Source: an uncultured Coriobacteriaceae bacterium (GTDB lineage: Bacteria; Actinomycetota; Coriobacteriia; Coriobacteriales; Eggerthellaceae). Taken from it: 64,000 nt of DNA. The stretch covers positions 124,001-188,000 of the forward strand of contig CASFII010000006.1 of assembly GCA_949294735.1 (NCBI GenBank), written 5' to 3'. Below are positions 54,790 to 63,720 of this stretch, piece by piece (positions within the stretch are counted from its first letter, which is position 1; every line of letters starts with the position of its first letter). The position numbers and the translations under genes were made by a program. The notes beneath the pieces are model-generated. The model had not been told where the DNA came from. It was given only the letters and a program-made list of their open reading frames with translations, and searched no databases.

Positions 54790-55029
54790 AAACCAGGAAA
54801 CCAGGAGGACGTGTCTTTTGGGTTCTAGAGTGCCTATGTATAGCGAACACCCTGAAGCCCTCCAACTGCGACGCGCTCCTAGCGTTTCGCAGCTAACGCT
54901 GCTCCACTATGCGTCGCGCTGCTTCGCTTAACTAAAGTAAAGATAAGTATGAAGCTCAGACTTGTTTTCGGGCTTCAGGGTATTCGCTGTGCGCGAGGAA
55001 AAGGACCCAAAAGACAAGTCTTCTGGTTT
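54790..55029. repeat. large imperfect inverted repeat element, about 240 bp
   Basis: Arms 54798-54860 and 54970-55029 pair over most of their length. Perfect blocks are 12 bp (54812-54823 with 55005-55016) and 12 bp (54849-54860 with 54970-54981), followed by AGCGAA/TTCGCT. The outer ends are AAACCAG/CTGGTTT, with AAACCAGG tandemly duplicated at 54790-54805. The inner 109 bases contain further pairing (GCGACGC with GCGTCGC, CTGCGA with TCGCAG). No open frame and no transposase. The right end overlaps the stop codon of the gene at 55028. It could be a MITE-like element or a structured non-coding RNA. Confidence 0.65.
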
Positions 55030-55657
55030 AAGCCGTTGCTGATTCGCGCTGTAAAATTCGCGTAATAGAAATCACCTCAGGGCGTTCAGGACACTGAGCT
55101 AAAGCTTCCTTTAGAAACACATCGGGACGTAGACTACCTGTCGGCTTAGCCTCCAACGTAAAAGTGAGTTCATTTTCAGCAAGCTGCGGCTGTTCAACAA
55201 GGTACTCAGATACCACAAGCTGCTTTTCCCTTTTCTTGCGAATCACCGTAATGATTTCAGGTACTATCACGTTCGTTGGAGCACAGGAAAGTTTCGCTAT
55301 ATAGGTGCTCACAGGAAAAGCAACAGAAGCCGCTGGCGCATCTGGCTCAATATATTTACAACCCGTAACCATTAAATCTTCAGCACTTGCCGCCTGTAGA
55401 GCTTCGCAGAGCTTGTCGGCTGAAACATAGCGCGTAAGCTGCACATCAAAGCATTCACACGTACTTCCTACGCCCACGGACAAAGCAGACCCAAAGGCAA
55501 TTTTCATGTGGGGCGAAAAACCCTGACTAATAGCATAAGGCACATCAGCACGACGTACGGCGCGCTCAAGCGCACGGGCAACTTCCAAATGAGAAAGGTT
55601 TGCTAAACGACCTTTCTTCTTAAAGTATACGCGCAAACGAAAGAGTCTCTTATCCAT
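55028..55657 (-). CDS. TIGR03936 family radical-SAM-linked protein (DUF2344)
   Basis: Small companion of the TIGR03960 radical SAM protein; its exact role is unknown. The 209 residues start LFRLRVYFKKKGRLANLSHLE, with the conserved RFSKxGxxxxLSHLD-like start, then the FSPHMKIAFGSALSVGVGS motif. It overlaps the upstream radical SAM gene by eight bases. The TAA stop lies in the outer end of the inverted repeat, so the last residues may have been set by that element. Confidence 0.9.
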   Translation of the reverse strand: MDKRLFRLRVYFKKKGRLANLSHLEVARALERAVRRADVPYAISQGFSPHMKIAFGSALSVGVGSTCECFDVQLTRYVSADKLCEALQAASAEDLMVTGCKYIEPDAPAASVAFPVSTYIAKLSCAPTNVIVPEIITVIRKKREKQLVVSEYLVEQPQLAENELTFTLEAKPTGSLRPDVFLKEALAQCPERPEVISITRILQRESATA

Positions 55658-57518
55658 GGCGCACCTCCGCCAATTCGTTGTCTACCCGTAAAGAAGGACA
55701 AACGCCACATGCCGAACACTTATTCATTGTGCAATCAGGTGTAGTTATTTCCTCTTGCGCACGTTTACGCTCAAGAGCTAGCCATTTAGTACTGATTCCT
55801 GTTGAAATATGCGCCCACGGCATAACGCGATTCGTGTCGTAGGTAGCTTGTGCAATGTACGCAGGGTCAATTCCCAATTCATCAGCGGCTTCACGCCAAG
55901 CGTCTTCGTCAAAGAACTCGGTCCACGCATCAAAACGAGCACCTCGTTTCCAAGCGGCTTCAACCCACGCTGCCGCTTCCCTACCACCGCGGCTCATTAC
56001 CGCTTCAATGAAGCTCGTCTTCGGATCATGCCAGTGCACATCTACCGCACGGTACTTTACACTTCGACGCAAAATACCCACACGACGCAGAGCTTCTTCG
56101 GGTGAAATCTGACCATCCCATTGGAACGGCGTTTGCGCTTTTGGCACAAACAGAGCACAGGAAATGCTGATTTTGACACTGCCCTTTTGCTCAGGAGGAA
56201 CGGCAGCACGTGCTCGGTCATAAGCGCGTTGCGCCAAACTTGCAATTCCCTTGATATCTTCATCGGTTTCGGTCGGTAAACCAATCATGAAGTACAACTT
56301 GCAACGACGCCAGCCAGCCGCAAAGGCTGCATCAATAGCACCGAACAAATCTTCTTCGGTTACGTTTTTGTTAATAACGTCACGCAGACGCTGCGTACCA
56401 GCCTCTGGAGCAAACGTTAAGCCGCCCTTTTTTTGGCCAGCAACCAAGTTGGCCATATCAACGCCAAACGCATCCAGGCGCTGTGACGGAACCGATATAC
56501 GAATACCCTTGTTATCACATGCTTCATTAAGGCGGGTCAAAATATCTGCAATCTGAGAATGGTCAGTTGAGGAAAGTGAAGTAAGGCTTACCTCGTCATA
56601 GCCTGTTTCTTGCAGCCCCGTTAAAACCGCATCAACAATATTATCAGCACTGCGCTCTCGGACTGGACGATACATTGCACCTGCCTGGCAGAACCTACAG
56701 CCACGCGCGCATCCCCGTAATACTTCTACATTCAGACGATCGTGGACCACTTCGGTATAGGGAACAATACAAGGCTCCCACGCAAAAGAGGTAGCAAAGT
56801 TTGTGTAAAGGCGCTTTTCTATCGTGGTTGGTAGCCCTTCTTCCAAAGGTTGAAGCCAGCTGCCCGCCGCTTGCGCCTCTTCTTCACTACGCCATGCATA
56901 GAGAGAAGGTACATAGCAACCAGGAAGCTTTGCGAGTTCATGGAGAATCTCCGTCCGTGGTGCCCCCTCTTGACGCAATTCACGAATACGAAGGAGTGCT
57001 TCAGGAACCGCCTCTTCTCCTTCCCCGATAAAGAGCGCATCAAAGAAAGGTGCGAAAGGTTCTGGGTTAAAAACACACGGCCCACCACCCAAAACCAAAG
57101 GGCTATCTTCTGTGCGTTCTTCGGAACGAAGAGCAAGGCCTGCTAAGTCCAGCACTTCAAGGACGTTTGTGGCACACAGCTCATGTGGAAGCGTAATTCC
57201 GATGGCATCAAATTCATTAAGTGGAGCGCAGCTTTCCAGAGAAAACAGCGGCACATCTTCGGAGCGCATAAGGTCGCACATATCTGCCGCAGGCAAAAAA
57301 GCACGTTCTGCAGCTAAATGCTCCGTCGCGTTGACGCAGTTCACCAAAATACGAACTGCCTGATTTGCCTGGCCAAGTTCATAGGTATCGGGGTACACCA
57401 TGCAAAAACGGAAGTCTGCATCAGCTTTGACGAAGGAGCCCCATTCATGGTTTATGTAACGAGCAGGACGTTCTACACGCGTAAGCAGCCGTTCAAGCTG
57501 CGGCCACAAATTGGTCAT
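55650..57518 (-). CDS. TIGR03960 family radical SAM protein
   Basis: Member of the B12-binding-like radical SAM group that is paired with TIGR03936 and is often near rodA or rng. In the 622-residue protein, the N-terminal B12-like domain shows AIGITLPHELCATN and VLGGGPCVFNPEPF. The radical SAM cluster is LRGCARGCRFCQAG (C-x3-C-x2-C, about 278-285), followed by SLSSTDHS and the FAPEAGTQRLRDVINK segment. The C-terminal end has CTMNKCSACGVC, a further cysteine cluster. The product is unknown; an RNA or thiolation role has been suggested for neighbours of this type. Confidence 0.9.
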   Translation of the reverse strand: MTNLWPQLERLLTRVERPARYINHEWGSFVKADADFRFCMVYPDTYELGQANQAVRILVNCVNATEHLAAERAFLPAADMCDLMRSEDVPLFSLESCAPLNEFDAIGITLPHELCATNVLEVLDLAGLALRSEERTEDSPLVLGGGPCVFNPEPFAPFFDALFIGEGEEAVPEALLRIRELRQEGAPRTEILHELAKLPGCYVPSLYAWRSEEEAQAAGSWLQPLEEGLPTTIEKRLYTNFATSFAWEPCIVPYTEVVHDRLNVEVLRGCARGCRFCQAGAMYRPVRERSADNIVDAVLTGLQETGYDEVSLTSLSSTDHSQIADILTRLNEACDNKGIRISVPSQRLDAFGVDMANLVAGQKKGGLTFAPEAGTQRLRDVINKNVTEEDLFGAIDAAFAAGWRRCKLYFMIGLPTETDEDIKGIASLAQRAYDRARAAVPPEQKGSVKISISCALFVPKAQTPFQWDGQISPEEALRRVGILRRSVKYRAVDVHWHDPKTSFIEAVMSRGGREAAAWVEAAWKRGARFDAWTEFFDEDAWREAADELGIDPAYIAQATYDTNRVMPWAHISTGISTKWLALERKRAQEEITTPDCTMNKCSACGVCPSLRVDNELAEVRHG

Positions 57519-57547
57519 GTATCACTTCTCCTTGAATCTATCCTGAT

Positions 57548-58813
57548 TTAACGAGTACGTAATTTTGAAACAAACGATTCGGCAGCAGAGCGCGCAGCGG
57601 CTGCTGCTACCGTGCCCACGTTTTCACCCAAAACTTCGGCACCTGTCTTGGCGGCTTTCTGAGCAAACGGAACTGCTTGCTTGGCAACCGCTTGCATACC
57701 TTGCTTAACCGTTTGTGCCTTTGATTTTGCTTGGCCTGTTTGAATGGATTTTTGGGCGTGTGCTGCACCAGCAACCACTTTTTCTCGTACAGATGCCAGT
57801 ACGTTTACCAAACCTTCAGATGGTCCTTCAGCCTCAAAGTACTCGATAGCCGCCTGACCCATGGCATAGGTACCCGTATAACCGATAGTAGCTTTTATGG
57901 CCCAGCCAAGCGCAGGTACAACTCCTACAATCTGACGAGCCAAGCTTCGGCATGCAAATGCTCCACCTACTACACACGCCAGTTCTTTCGCACGCTCAAG
58001 ACCCAGCGTTTCGCCATATGCAGCTGCAATTTGCAGAATCATTTTCGCCTGATTGAGCGTCATGATAGGCAAATCAGCCCCAGGTATAAATGCTACAAGT
58101 CCTACGCCAGCATTTTGCAAAGAGGTTGCGCGTACCGCGTCAACTGAAAGCGGACGGCGAACAAACGGAAACGCCAGAGCAAACGCCAAACGCTTTTCCC
58201 TGCACGCCTCAACAACCCATTCGCCCATGCGCCGTTCAAGTGCTTGCGCTGCTTCGTCGGTAAACAAAATGGGTTCTTCAGGAACACCACCCTCAAATGC
58301 TTCGTATTGACGCGCCTTCGCTGCCGCTTTACGCGCTTCCGTGTCAAAGACCACCGATGGTCCTGCTTCTTCATCTTCCGAGTTCGCTTCAATAAGCAGC
58401 GCAAATTTCGAAGGCGCGGGCAAAGGTGAGCAAATGTCTTCTTTTGCTATATCGAAGCCACTTGCAGCTGCTATTTCTTTAACGAGTGTAGGCAACGTGG
58501 TTGCTACCATGACAGGTACGCCTACTTCACGAATTTCAGCAGCAACACGCCCTACTTCCTCAGAAAGACCCGCCACAATAACAGCCATATCGTCGCCTGA
58601 AAATGCAGCTACCTTCTCTTTATTTTCTGGGACATATGAAATCGTAACGCGCGTATGCGGACTTGCGCTTGCAAAGGCTCCGGTTACGTGATTGATTACA
58701 TCAGTGGGAGCGGTTGCATCAATATACATGCTGATAGAAAGCGGTGTTGTACGCGCACCTTCAATGTCAGTCATTTCATCAATGAGCGCTTTAATATCAA
58801 TGGGTATTTGCAT
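57548..58813 (-). CDS. DUF697-like membrane-associated protein without P-loop
   Basis: Not firmly recognised. In the 421-residue protein, residues 25-120 look like an alpha/beta domain (MAVIVAGLSEEVGRVAAE, with VPVMVATTL) but without a P-loop. Residues 235-330 resemble DUF697: LNQAKMILQIAAAYG, then CRSLARQIVGVVPALGWAIKA with hydrophobic helices. The last 80 residues are Ala/Lys/Gln-rich. The ATG at 58813, with AAGGGC upstream, overlaps the rodA end by 17 bases; the longer frame has no better site. It lies between rodA and the radical SAM pair, so it may act in cell-envelope biology. Confidence 0.7.
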   Translation of the reverse strand: MQIPIDIKALIDEMTDIEGARTTPLSISMYIDATAPTDVINHVTGAFASASPHTRVTISYVPENKEKVAAFSGDDMAVIVAGLSEEVGRVAAEIREVGVPVMVATTLPTLVKEIAAASGFDIAKEDICSPLPAPSKFALLIEANSEDEEAGPSVVFDTEARKAAAKARQYEAFEGGVPEEPILFTDEAAQALERRMGEWVVEACREKRLAFALAFPFVRRPLSVDAVRATSLQNAGVGLVAFIPGADLPIMTLNQAKMILQIAAAYGETLGLERAKELACVVGGAFACRSLARQIVGVVPALGWAIKATIGYTGTYAMGQAAIEYFEAEGPSEGLVNVLASVREKVVAGAAHAQKSIQTGQAKSKAQTVKQGMQAVAKQAVPFAQKAAKTGAEVLGENVGTVAAAAARSAAESFVSKLRTR

Positions 58814-60026
58814 AGCTGCCCTTCTTTCCTCCGGACACACTGTGATGCCACACTGAAGCAATGAGTCCCAACATCATAAAGTTCACCAGCATAAATGAAG
58901 AACCATAACTCACAAACGGAAGCGGAATACCTGTAATAGGCATTAACCCGCAATCCATACCAATATTCTCCAGAATTTGGAAGAGCCACATGCCAACAAC
59001 GCAAAGAACAATCAACATTCCAAACAAATCATTTGAACTTCTGGCTATTCGGACACTTATTAAAATGAGCGCGGCATATAAGCCAAGTAAAACCAAGGCC
59101 CCGAAGAAGCCTAAGCCCTCAGCCAAAACACAGAACACAAAGTCAGTAGGCGCTTCTGGCAAATACCCGAGAGCAGACTGGCTGGTATTAAAAAGACCTT
59201 TTCCAAAAAGACCACCCGAGCCAATGGCAATCTGCGCCTGTTGAAGGTTATAGCCTTCATCAGAAAGGTTTTCTCCTTGATTAAGAAATACCAGTAGACG
59301 ATTTCGCTGGTAGTTTTTCAAGAGGCGATATTCGTACACACCAGGAGAAGTTTCATATTTGAGAAACTCGTCAACAATAAACACCGCAACGATGGCACAA
59401 ATGCCCGCGATAAGAGTGATGACCAGATATTTCGGTCGTGCGCCACCCATAATCAAGCCCACCGCCGATATGAATAGATACACCAGACCAGTACCTAAGT
59501 CGGGCTGCGTCATTATGCACAAGAAAGGAATGAGCATAAGCGCTAAAACTTTGCAGTATTCACGCGGGTCATCAAGTTTGCCATGGTATTTGGCCATAAT
59601 ACTTGCGACAAACAGTACAACCGTAACTTTTGCAAATTCACCTGGCTGGATTTGCATACCTACATTAATCCAGCTTTGCGCACCCATTCCCGCATCAGTA
59701 CCTAAACCTGGAATGTGAGGAGACAGAATGAGTACCACGTTAATTACAAGCAGAATGGTCGACATATTCGCAAAACGCTGGTAGTCAACATGCCAAATAC
59801 CCAGCATAAAAACGATACCGACAGCAACACCAAGAGCCTGCCTGGAAAAGCTATAGTCCGGATCGTTTTGAACAGCGGCATAGCAAATAAGAAGTCCGTA
59901 AGCCACCAGCAGTGCAATCACAATCAAAAATGGTAGAGGCACCCTGGAAAAACGCCGAGGACGCGTGGCGTTCACAACCATCTTATCAGGCGTTTTTATG
60001 CTCTGTATTTGGGGAAGTCCCGCCAT
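58797..60026 (-). CDS. rodA: rod-shape peptidoglycan polymerase RodA
   Basis: SEDS-family glycosyltransferase of cell elongation. The 409-residue protein has about ten membrane helices. It has the catalytic-loop region QPGEFAKVTVVLFVA (the conserved QPSEF-like motif reads QPGEF here), TQPDLGTGLV, GNTQ-like FNTSQSALGYLPEAPTDFVF, and the end GIPLPFVSYGSS. It belongs to the mreB-mreC-mreD-mrdA-rodA operon and pairs with the PBP2 transpeptidase encoded just upstream. Confidence 0.95.
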   Translation of the reverse strand: MAGLPQIQSIKTPDKMVVNATRPRRFSRVPLPFLIVIALLVAYGLLICYAAVQNDPDYSFSRQALGVAVGIVFMLGIWHVDYQRFANMSTILLVINVVLILSPHIPGLGTDAGMGAQSWINVGMQIQPGEFAKVTVVLFVASIMAKYHGKLDDPREYCKVLALMLIPFLCIMTQPDLGTGLVYLFISAVGLIMGGARPKYLVITLIAGICAIVAVFIVDEFLKYETSPGVYEYRLLKNYQRNRLLVFLNQGENLSDEGYNLQQAQIAIGSGGLFGKGLFNTSQSALGYLPEAPTDFVFCVLAEGLGFFGALVLLGLYAALILISVRIARSSNDLFGMLIVLCVVGMWLFQILENIGMDCGLMPITGIPLPFVSYGSSFMLVNFMMLGLIASVWHHSVSGGKKGSYANTH

Positions 60027-60082
60027 GTGTCGCTTTCCTTGCTTCTTCTTGCTTCTTTTCGCTTCGACAGCAACTTGAGTAC

Positions 60083-62269
60083 CTAGTCAGTACGTCCGCC
60101 ACTTGCGGCAGCCGTGTCAAGATCCTTAACTTCTTTGCCCGTAGATCCAGCTATCTTGCCCATAGTAGCATCTAATTCGCCTGCATCCATATCGAGCACC
60201 TTAGCCATAACATCTACACCTAACGGAGCTGCAACTGCAGAACCACCGCCACCTTGCTCCACCACGCAAGCAACTACGTACTTTGGCTCTTCGTACGGTG
60301 CATAGCATACAAACCAAGCGTCGTCGCCCTTGTCGGTGTGTTCTGCCGTACCTGTTTTAGCAGCTGCATCAATTTTGTGCTTGCGGAAAAGTTTGGCTAC
60401 TTCTTCATTTTCGGTTGCCACGCCGTGGAGTGCGTCGCGGACAGTGTTTAAGTGATCGAGGGTAACCTCTGGTTCGCCAATCACTTCTGGCTCATAGGTA
60501 ACTGATACTTCCCCCTCGGCATTATGTACTTCCTTAAACAGATGGGGTTTCATGAGCTTACCTGTTGCAATAGCGCCATAAGCTACTGCTACTTGCAAAG
60601 GAGTAACTTGTACGTCACCTTGTCCAATAATCATGTTGGTGTAGTCACCACCAGTCCACTGGGCACTGGCGGGCACGTTTCGCCAATACTCAGCCTTCCA
60701 TTCTGGTGTAGGCACACGGCCTTCCTCTTCACCCGCAATGTCAATCCCTGTAAGTTTTCCAAAGTTGTATTTTTGGATAACCTCTTGAAGCGCAGTATCG
60801 GAAAGATTGCCACCTTCAGACTTCGAGTGATCAAAAAAGTCTTTTGCGATGTTATAGAACACTACGTCGCAGGAATTTACAATGCCATCACGAAACGTCT
60901 GTTTACCATGTCCTGAATGCAACCAGCATTTCTGGGGAACTCCCGTATCAAACCCGTCCCAAGAGCCTTCGCAATCCCACGTCATTTCCTTACCCTGCGC
61001 ATCTTTGCCCGCAAAGCCATATTCCAAACCTGCAAGACCCGTAACAGCTTTATAGGTAGATGCAGCAGCATACAAGCCACTGACGCAGCGGTTGTTTAGA
61101 GGCGCATGAGACTCTTCGGTGTTGTATAAATCCCAGATGTCTTGAGGAATACCCCCGATAAACTTTTCGGGATCATAGGTAGGATAACTTGCCATAGCTA
61201 CAATACTGCCATCGCGAACATCCATGGCAACCACTGCTGCAGCTACACCCTTACCTGAACCAATCATGCCTCGATCAGGGGCAACCAAATCCGCCAAACG
61301 ACGGTCGCAGTAGTACTGCAGTGGACCGTTGATAGTGAGATACACATCCGAACCTTTTGTCGGCTGCGTTTCGCTCGCAACTTCCTTAACTTCGCCTTGT
61401 GCGTCTACCACCACTCTCCGCTGACCATGGTCTCCCGCAAGCAGGCTGTCATACGTTGCTTCTACCCCAGACTTGCCAACGTCGTCGATAGATTTGATGT
61501 CGCGCCCTTCTGGCTGATTATTTAATTCATCTTCTGAAACGCTTCCTACATATCCAAGTACATGAGCCGCCAATGCACCAAAGGGATAATCGCGCACCGT
61601 GCGTGTCTGAACTGAAATGTTGGGAAATGCGTCAGCATGTTCGGAAATGAAAGCAACGTCACGCAATTTGACATCACTTGCAACTGTACGCTGCGACTGT
61701 GCGCCAGCAGAAGCATCTTGAATACGCTGACGTACAACATTTAAAGGCACACCCAAAACCGCCGAAAGACGAACCAGTAAATCGCGATTCTCGGCAACCG
61801 AAGGCTCGGCAAGAACCGTTAAACTCGTCCGGTTCTTTACCAAGGGAATACCCGAGCTATCGCAAATATAGCCACGCGGAGCAGGTGTATATACCGTAGT
61901 AAAGCGGTTTTCTTCTGCGTCTCGTGCATAAGAGCTCGAAGAAAGAACTTGCATACTCCAAAGTTTGACGGTCAAAGACCCAAACACAACACCTGCAAAA
62001 ATACCCAGCGCCGTAAACCTTGACTTGAGGTTATCAGCAGGGTTCTTTACGGAAGTCTGGCCTGAAGAAGCATGAACTTCTGTACCTCCGTTTGAAGCGT
62101 CCTTTGAAGCGAGAGAAGAAGAAACGCCCACAGTTTCTAAGGTCTGAACACGTTTGCCAGCAGCTGCGCCTGTTTTTGGAGCTCTTCTGCTTCGTAGAAT
62201 AAACACAGCAACTACAATGCCCACAATAATGAGCGCTGCAATAATTGCCGTAATAATTGCAAGGAGCAT
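60083..62269 (-). CDS. mrdA: penicillin-binding protein 2 (elongation transpeptidase)
   Basis: Cross-links peptidoglycan during elongation. In the 728-residue protein the transpeptidase motifs are SxxK in AASTYKAV (about 400), SxN in VNSCDVVFYN, and KTG in AAKTGTAEH. The N-terminal dimerisation module starts near residue 115. There are two predicted membrane helices, 2-25 and 87-106, separated by a 60-residue Ser/Thr/Ala linker, while most PBP2 proteins have one. The ATG at 62269 has a strong GGGGGTGA site, so the extension appears real. It follows mreD by 11 bases. Confidence 0.94.
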   Translation of the reverse strand: MLLAIITAIIAALIIVGIVVAVFILRSRRAPKTGAAAGKRVQTLETVGVSSSLASKDASNGGTEVHASSGQTSVKNPADNLKSRFTALGIFAGVVFGSLTVKLWSMQVLSSSSYARDAEENRFTTVYTPAPRGYICDSSGIPLVKNRTSLTVLAEPSVAENRDLLVRLSAVLGVPLNVVRQRIQDASAGAQSQRTVASDVKLRDVAFISEHADAFPNISVQTRTVRDYPFGALAAHVLGYVGSVSEDELNNQPEGRDIKSIDDVGKSGVEATYDSLLAGDHGQRRVVVDAQGEVKEVASETQPTKGSDVYLTINGPLQYYCDRRLADLVAPDRGMIGSGKGVAAAVVAMDVRDGSIVAMASYPTYDPEKFIGGIPQDIWDLYNTEESHAPLNNRCVSGLYAAASTYKAVTGLAGLEYGFAGKDAQGKEMTWDCEGSWDGFDTGVPQKCWLHSGHGKQTFRDGIVNSCDVVFYNIAKDFFDHSKSEGGNLSDTALQEVIQKYNFGKLTGIDIAGEEEGRVPTPEWKAEYWRNVPASAQWTGGDYTNMIIGQGDVQVTPLQVAVAYGAIATGKLMKPHLFKEVHNAEGEVSVTYEPEVIGEPEVTLDHLNTVRDALHGVATENEEVAKLFRKHKIDAAAKTGTAEHTDKGDDAWFVCYAPYEEPKYVVACVVEQGGGGSAVAAPLGVDVMAKVLDMDAGELDATMGKIAGSTGKEVKDLDTAAASGGRTD

Positions 62270-62280
62270 ATCTTCACCCC

Positions 62281-62820
62281 CTAACGAATAATCGTCATAT
62301 CGGAGTGGCCCGCACCCTTTTTCTTAAAGTTTCCACCGGACAGCAAACGTGCCATTAAGGGATAACAAATGAGTGCCAGCACGCTGTTATACAAAGTGCA
62401 CGGAAGTGCGCGATACACAAAGGCATCCACAAAGCCTACACCCACACCCGTGACCATCATAAAAATGGCATAACCAATTTCGGCCACAAAGGTAGCCACC
62501 ACTATCACCAAAATGGGCATGAACATAGTGTCGTTATTAAGAACCGTAAAGACCTTTTGTGCCGCAAAGCTTACCAGCACCAGCATGAATGCCATAGCGC
62601 CGACCGCCGAATTACCCATGAGGTCATACAGAAGCCCTAGTACGAAAGCAAAAGCGGGCGTTAAGTTCGTTGGGCGAAGCACGCTTACCGTCAGCACGAA
62701 AGCCATTATGAAATTTGGAACGATCGACATGATGGCAATATGGGGTGCCAGCAAAATCTGCAGCAAAACCGCTACAACGGCGCCCCCAATAACAATGATA
62801 TTTTCACGAGGTTCATTCAC
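62281..62820 (-). CDS. mreD: rod-shape protein MreD
   Basis: Integral membrane component of the elongasome. The 179 residues form five to six membrane helices with little conserved sequence. It is identified by hydrophobicity, the IVPNFIMAFVLTVSVLRP pattern, and by its place between mreC and the PBP2 gene. The start is GTG at 62820; the ribosome site is GGTGG at moderate distance. The short basic tail ends in DMTIIR. Confidence 0.88.
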   Translation of the reverse strand: MNEPRENIIVIGGAVVAVLLQILLAPHIAIMSIVPNFIMAFVLTVSVLRPTNLTPAFAFVLGLLYDLMGNSAVGAMAFMLVLVSFAAQKVFTVLNNDTMFMPILVIVVATFVAEIGYAIFMMVTGVGVGFVDAFVYRALPCTLYNSVLALICYPLMARLLSGGNFKKKGAGHSDMTIIR

Positions 62821-62831
62821 TAAACCACCGC

Positions 62832-63707
62832 TTAACCTTCAGACGAATCTTCGTTAGCAGAAGAGGTACTGTCTGTTGCATCCGCCACAACAATTACCTC
62901 TTCAGTTGCATGTACAACACTATTCGGAGAAACCACAATACGTCGTGCGGCGTCCCCGACATTGCCTTCAATTTTTACAACTTGGCCAATTAAAAGACCG
63001 CGCGTATAGCTACCACCCAAACCCGAAGTGAGCACCAAGTCTCCTACTTCAACTTCTACATCAGCATCAATGTTTTCTAAATACAACAATCCATCAAGAG
63101 AACCGCGCACCACGCCTTCGGCACGATTCGACTGAATAAGTGCCGCTGCTCCACTTTGAGGATCGGTTAACAAACGAACCCGGGACGTTCCTGGAGTAGT
63201 CTCAATAATCTGACCGACCACACCCGAAGCGTCCATAACAGTCAAACCCGTCGCAACACCATCGGAAGAACCCACGTCAATGGTGATTGTTTGATTCCAC
63301 GCATCGGTACTGCGCCCAATGATATGAGCGCCAATACCTTCTAGGTTATACGCTTGCTTGAAATTGAGAAGCTCTTGTAAACGCTCCACTTCCTGCTTAT
63401 ATTCTTCGGTCTGAGCTACTAAGTTGGTGAGCTCCGCATTGCGTTCGCGAAGCTGAGAAAGGGTTTCGGCATCTGCCGTAGCATCAGTTACGGCGTTTCC
63501 AACTGTTTCGGTAGCAGCACCCGCCTGAGAACCCACAAATTGCACGGGGGCAATAACGCCTCCAACTGCGTTTTGGACGCTGTGAAGCGGCCCGCCTTCC
63601 CCTTCACGAGCATATAAAGTCACCATTATCAGCGGTATTACCAGAAAAATGGCAAGCAGAACCCGTTTTGTGGATGTCGGGCTGTTGTTTTGCAGATTAA
63701 ACGGCAT
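62832..63707 (-). CDS. mreC: rod-shape protein MreC
   Basis: Bitopic membrane protein that organises the elongasome outside the membrane. The 291-residue protein has an N-terminal membrane helix at about 15-30, a coiled coil at about 75-112 (LRERNAELTNLVAQTEEYKQE), and a beta-domain with VGSSDGVATGLTVMDASGVVG and GLLIGQVVKIE. The C-terminus is acidic, Ser/Asp-rich. It stands between mreB and mreD. Confidence 0.93.
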   Translation of the reverse strand: MPFNLQNNSPTSTKRVLLAIFLVIPLIMVTLYAREGEGGPLHSVQNAVGGVIAPVQFVGSQAGAATETVGNAVTDATADAETLSQLRERNAELTNLVAQTEEYKQEVERLQELLNFKQAYNLEGIGAHIIGRSTDAWNQTITIDVGSSDGVATGLTVMDASGVVGQIIETTPGTSRVRLLTDPQSGAAALIQSNRAEGVVRGSLDGLLYLENIDADVEVEVGDLVLTSGLGGSYTRGLLIGQVVKIEGNVGDAARRIVVSPNSVVHATEEVIVVADATDSTSSANEDSSEG

Positions 63708-63720
63708 AAATAACGTAAGT

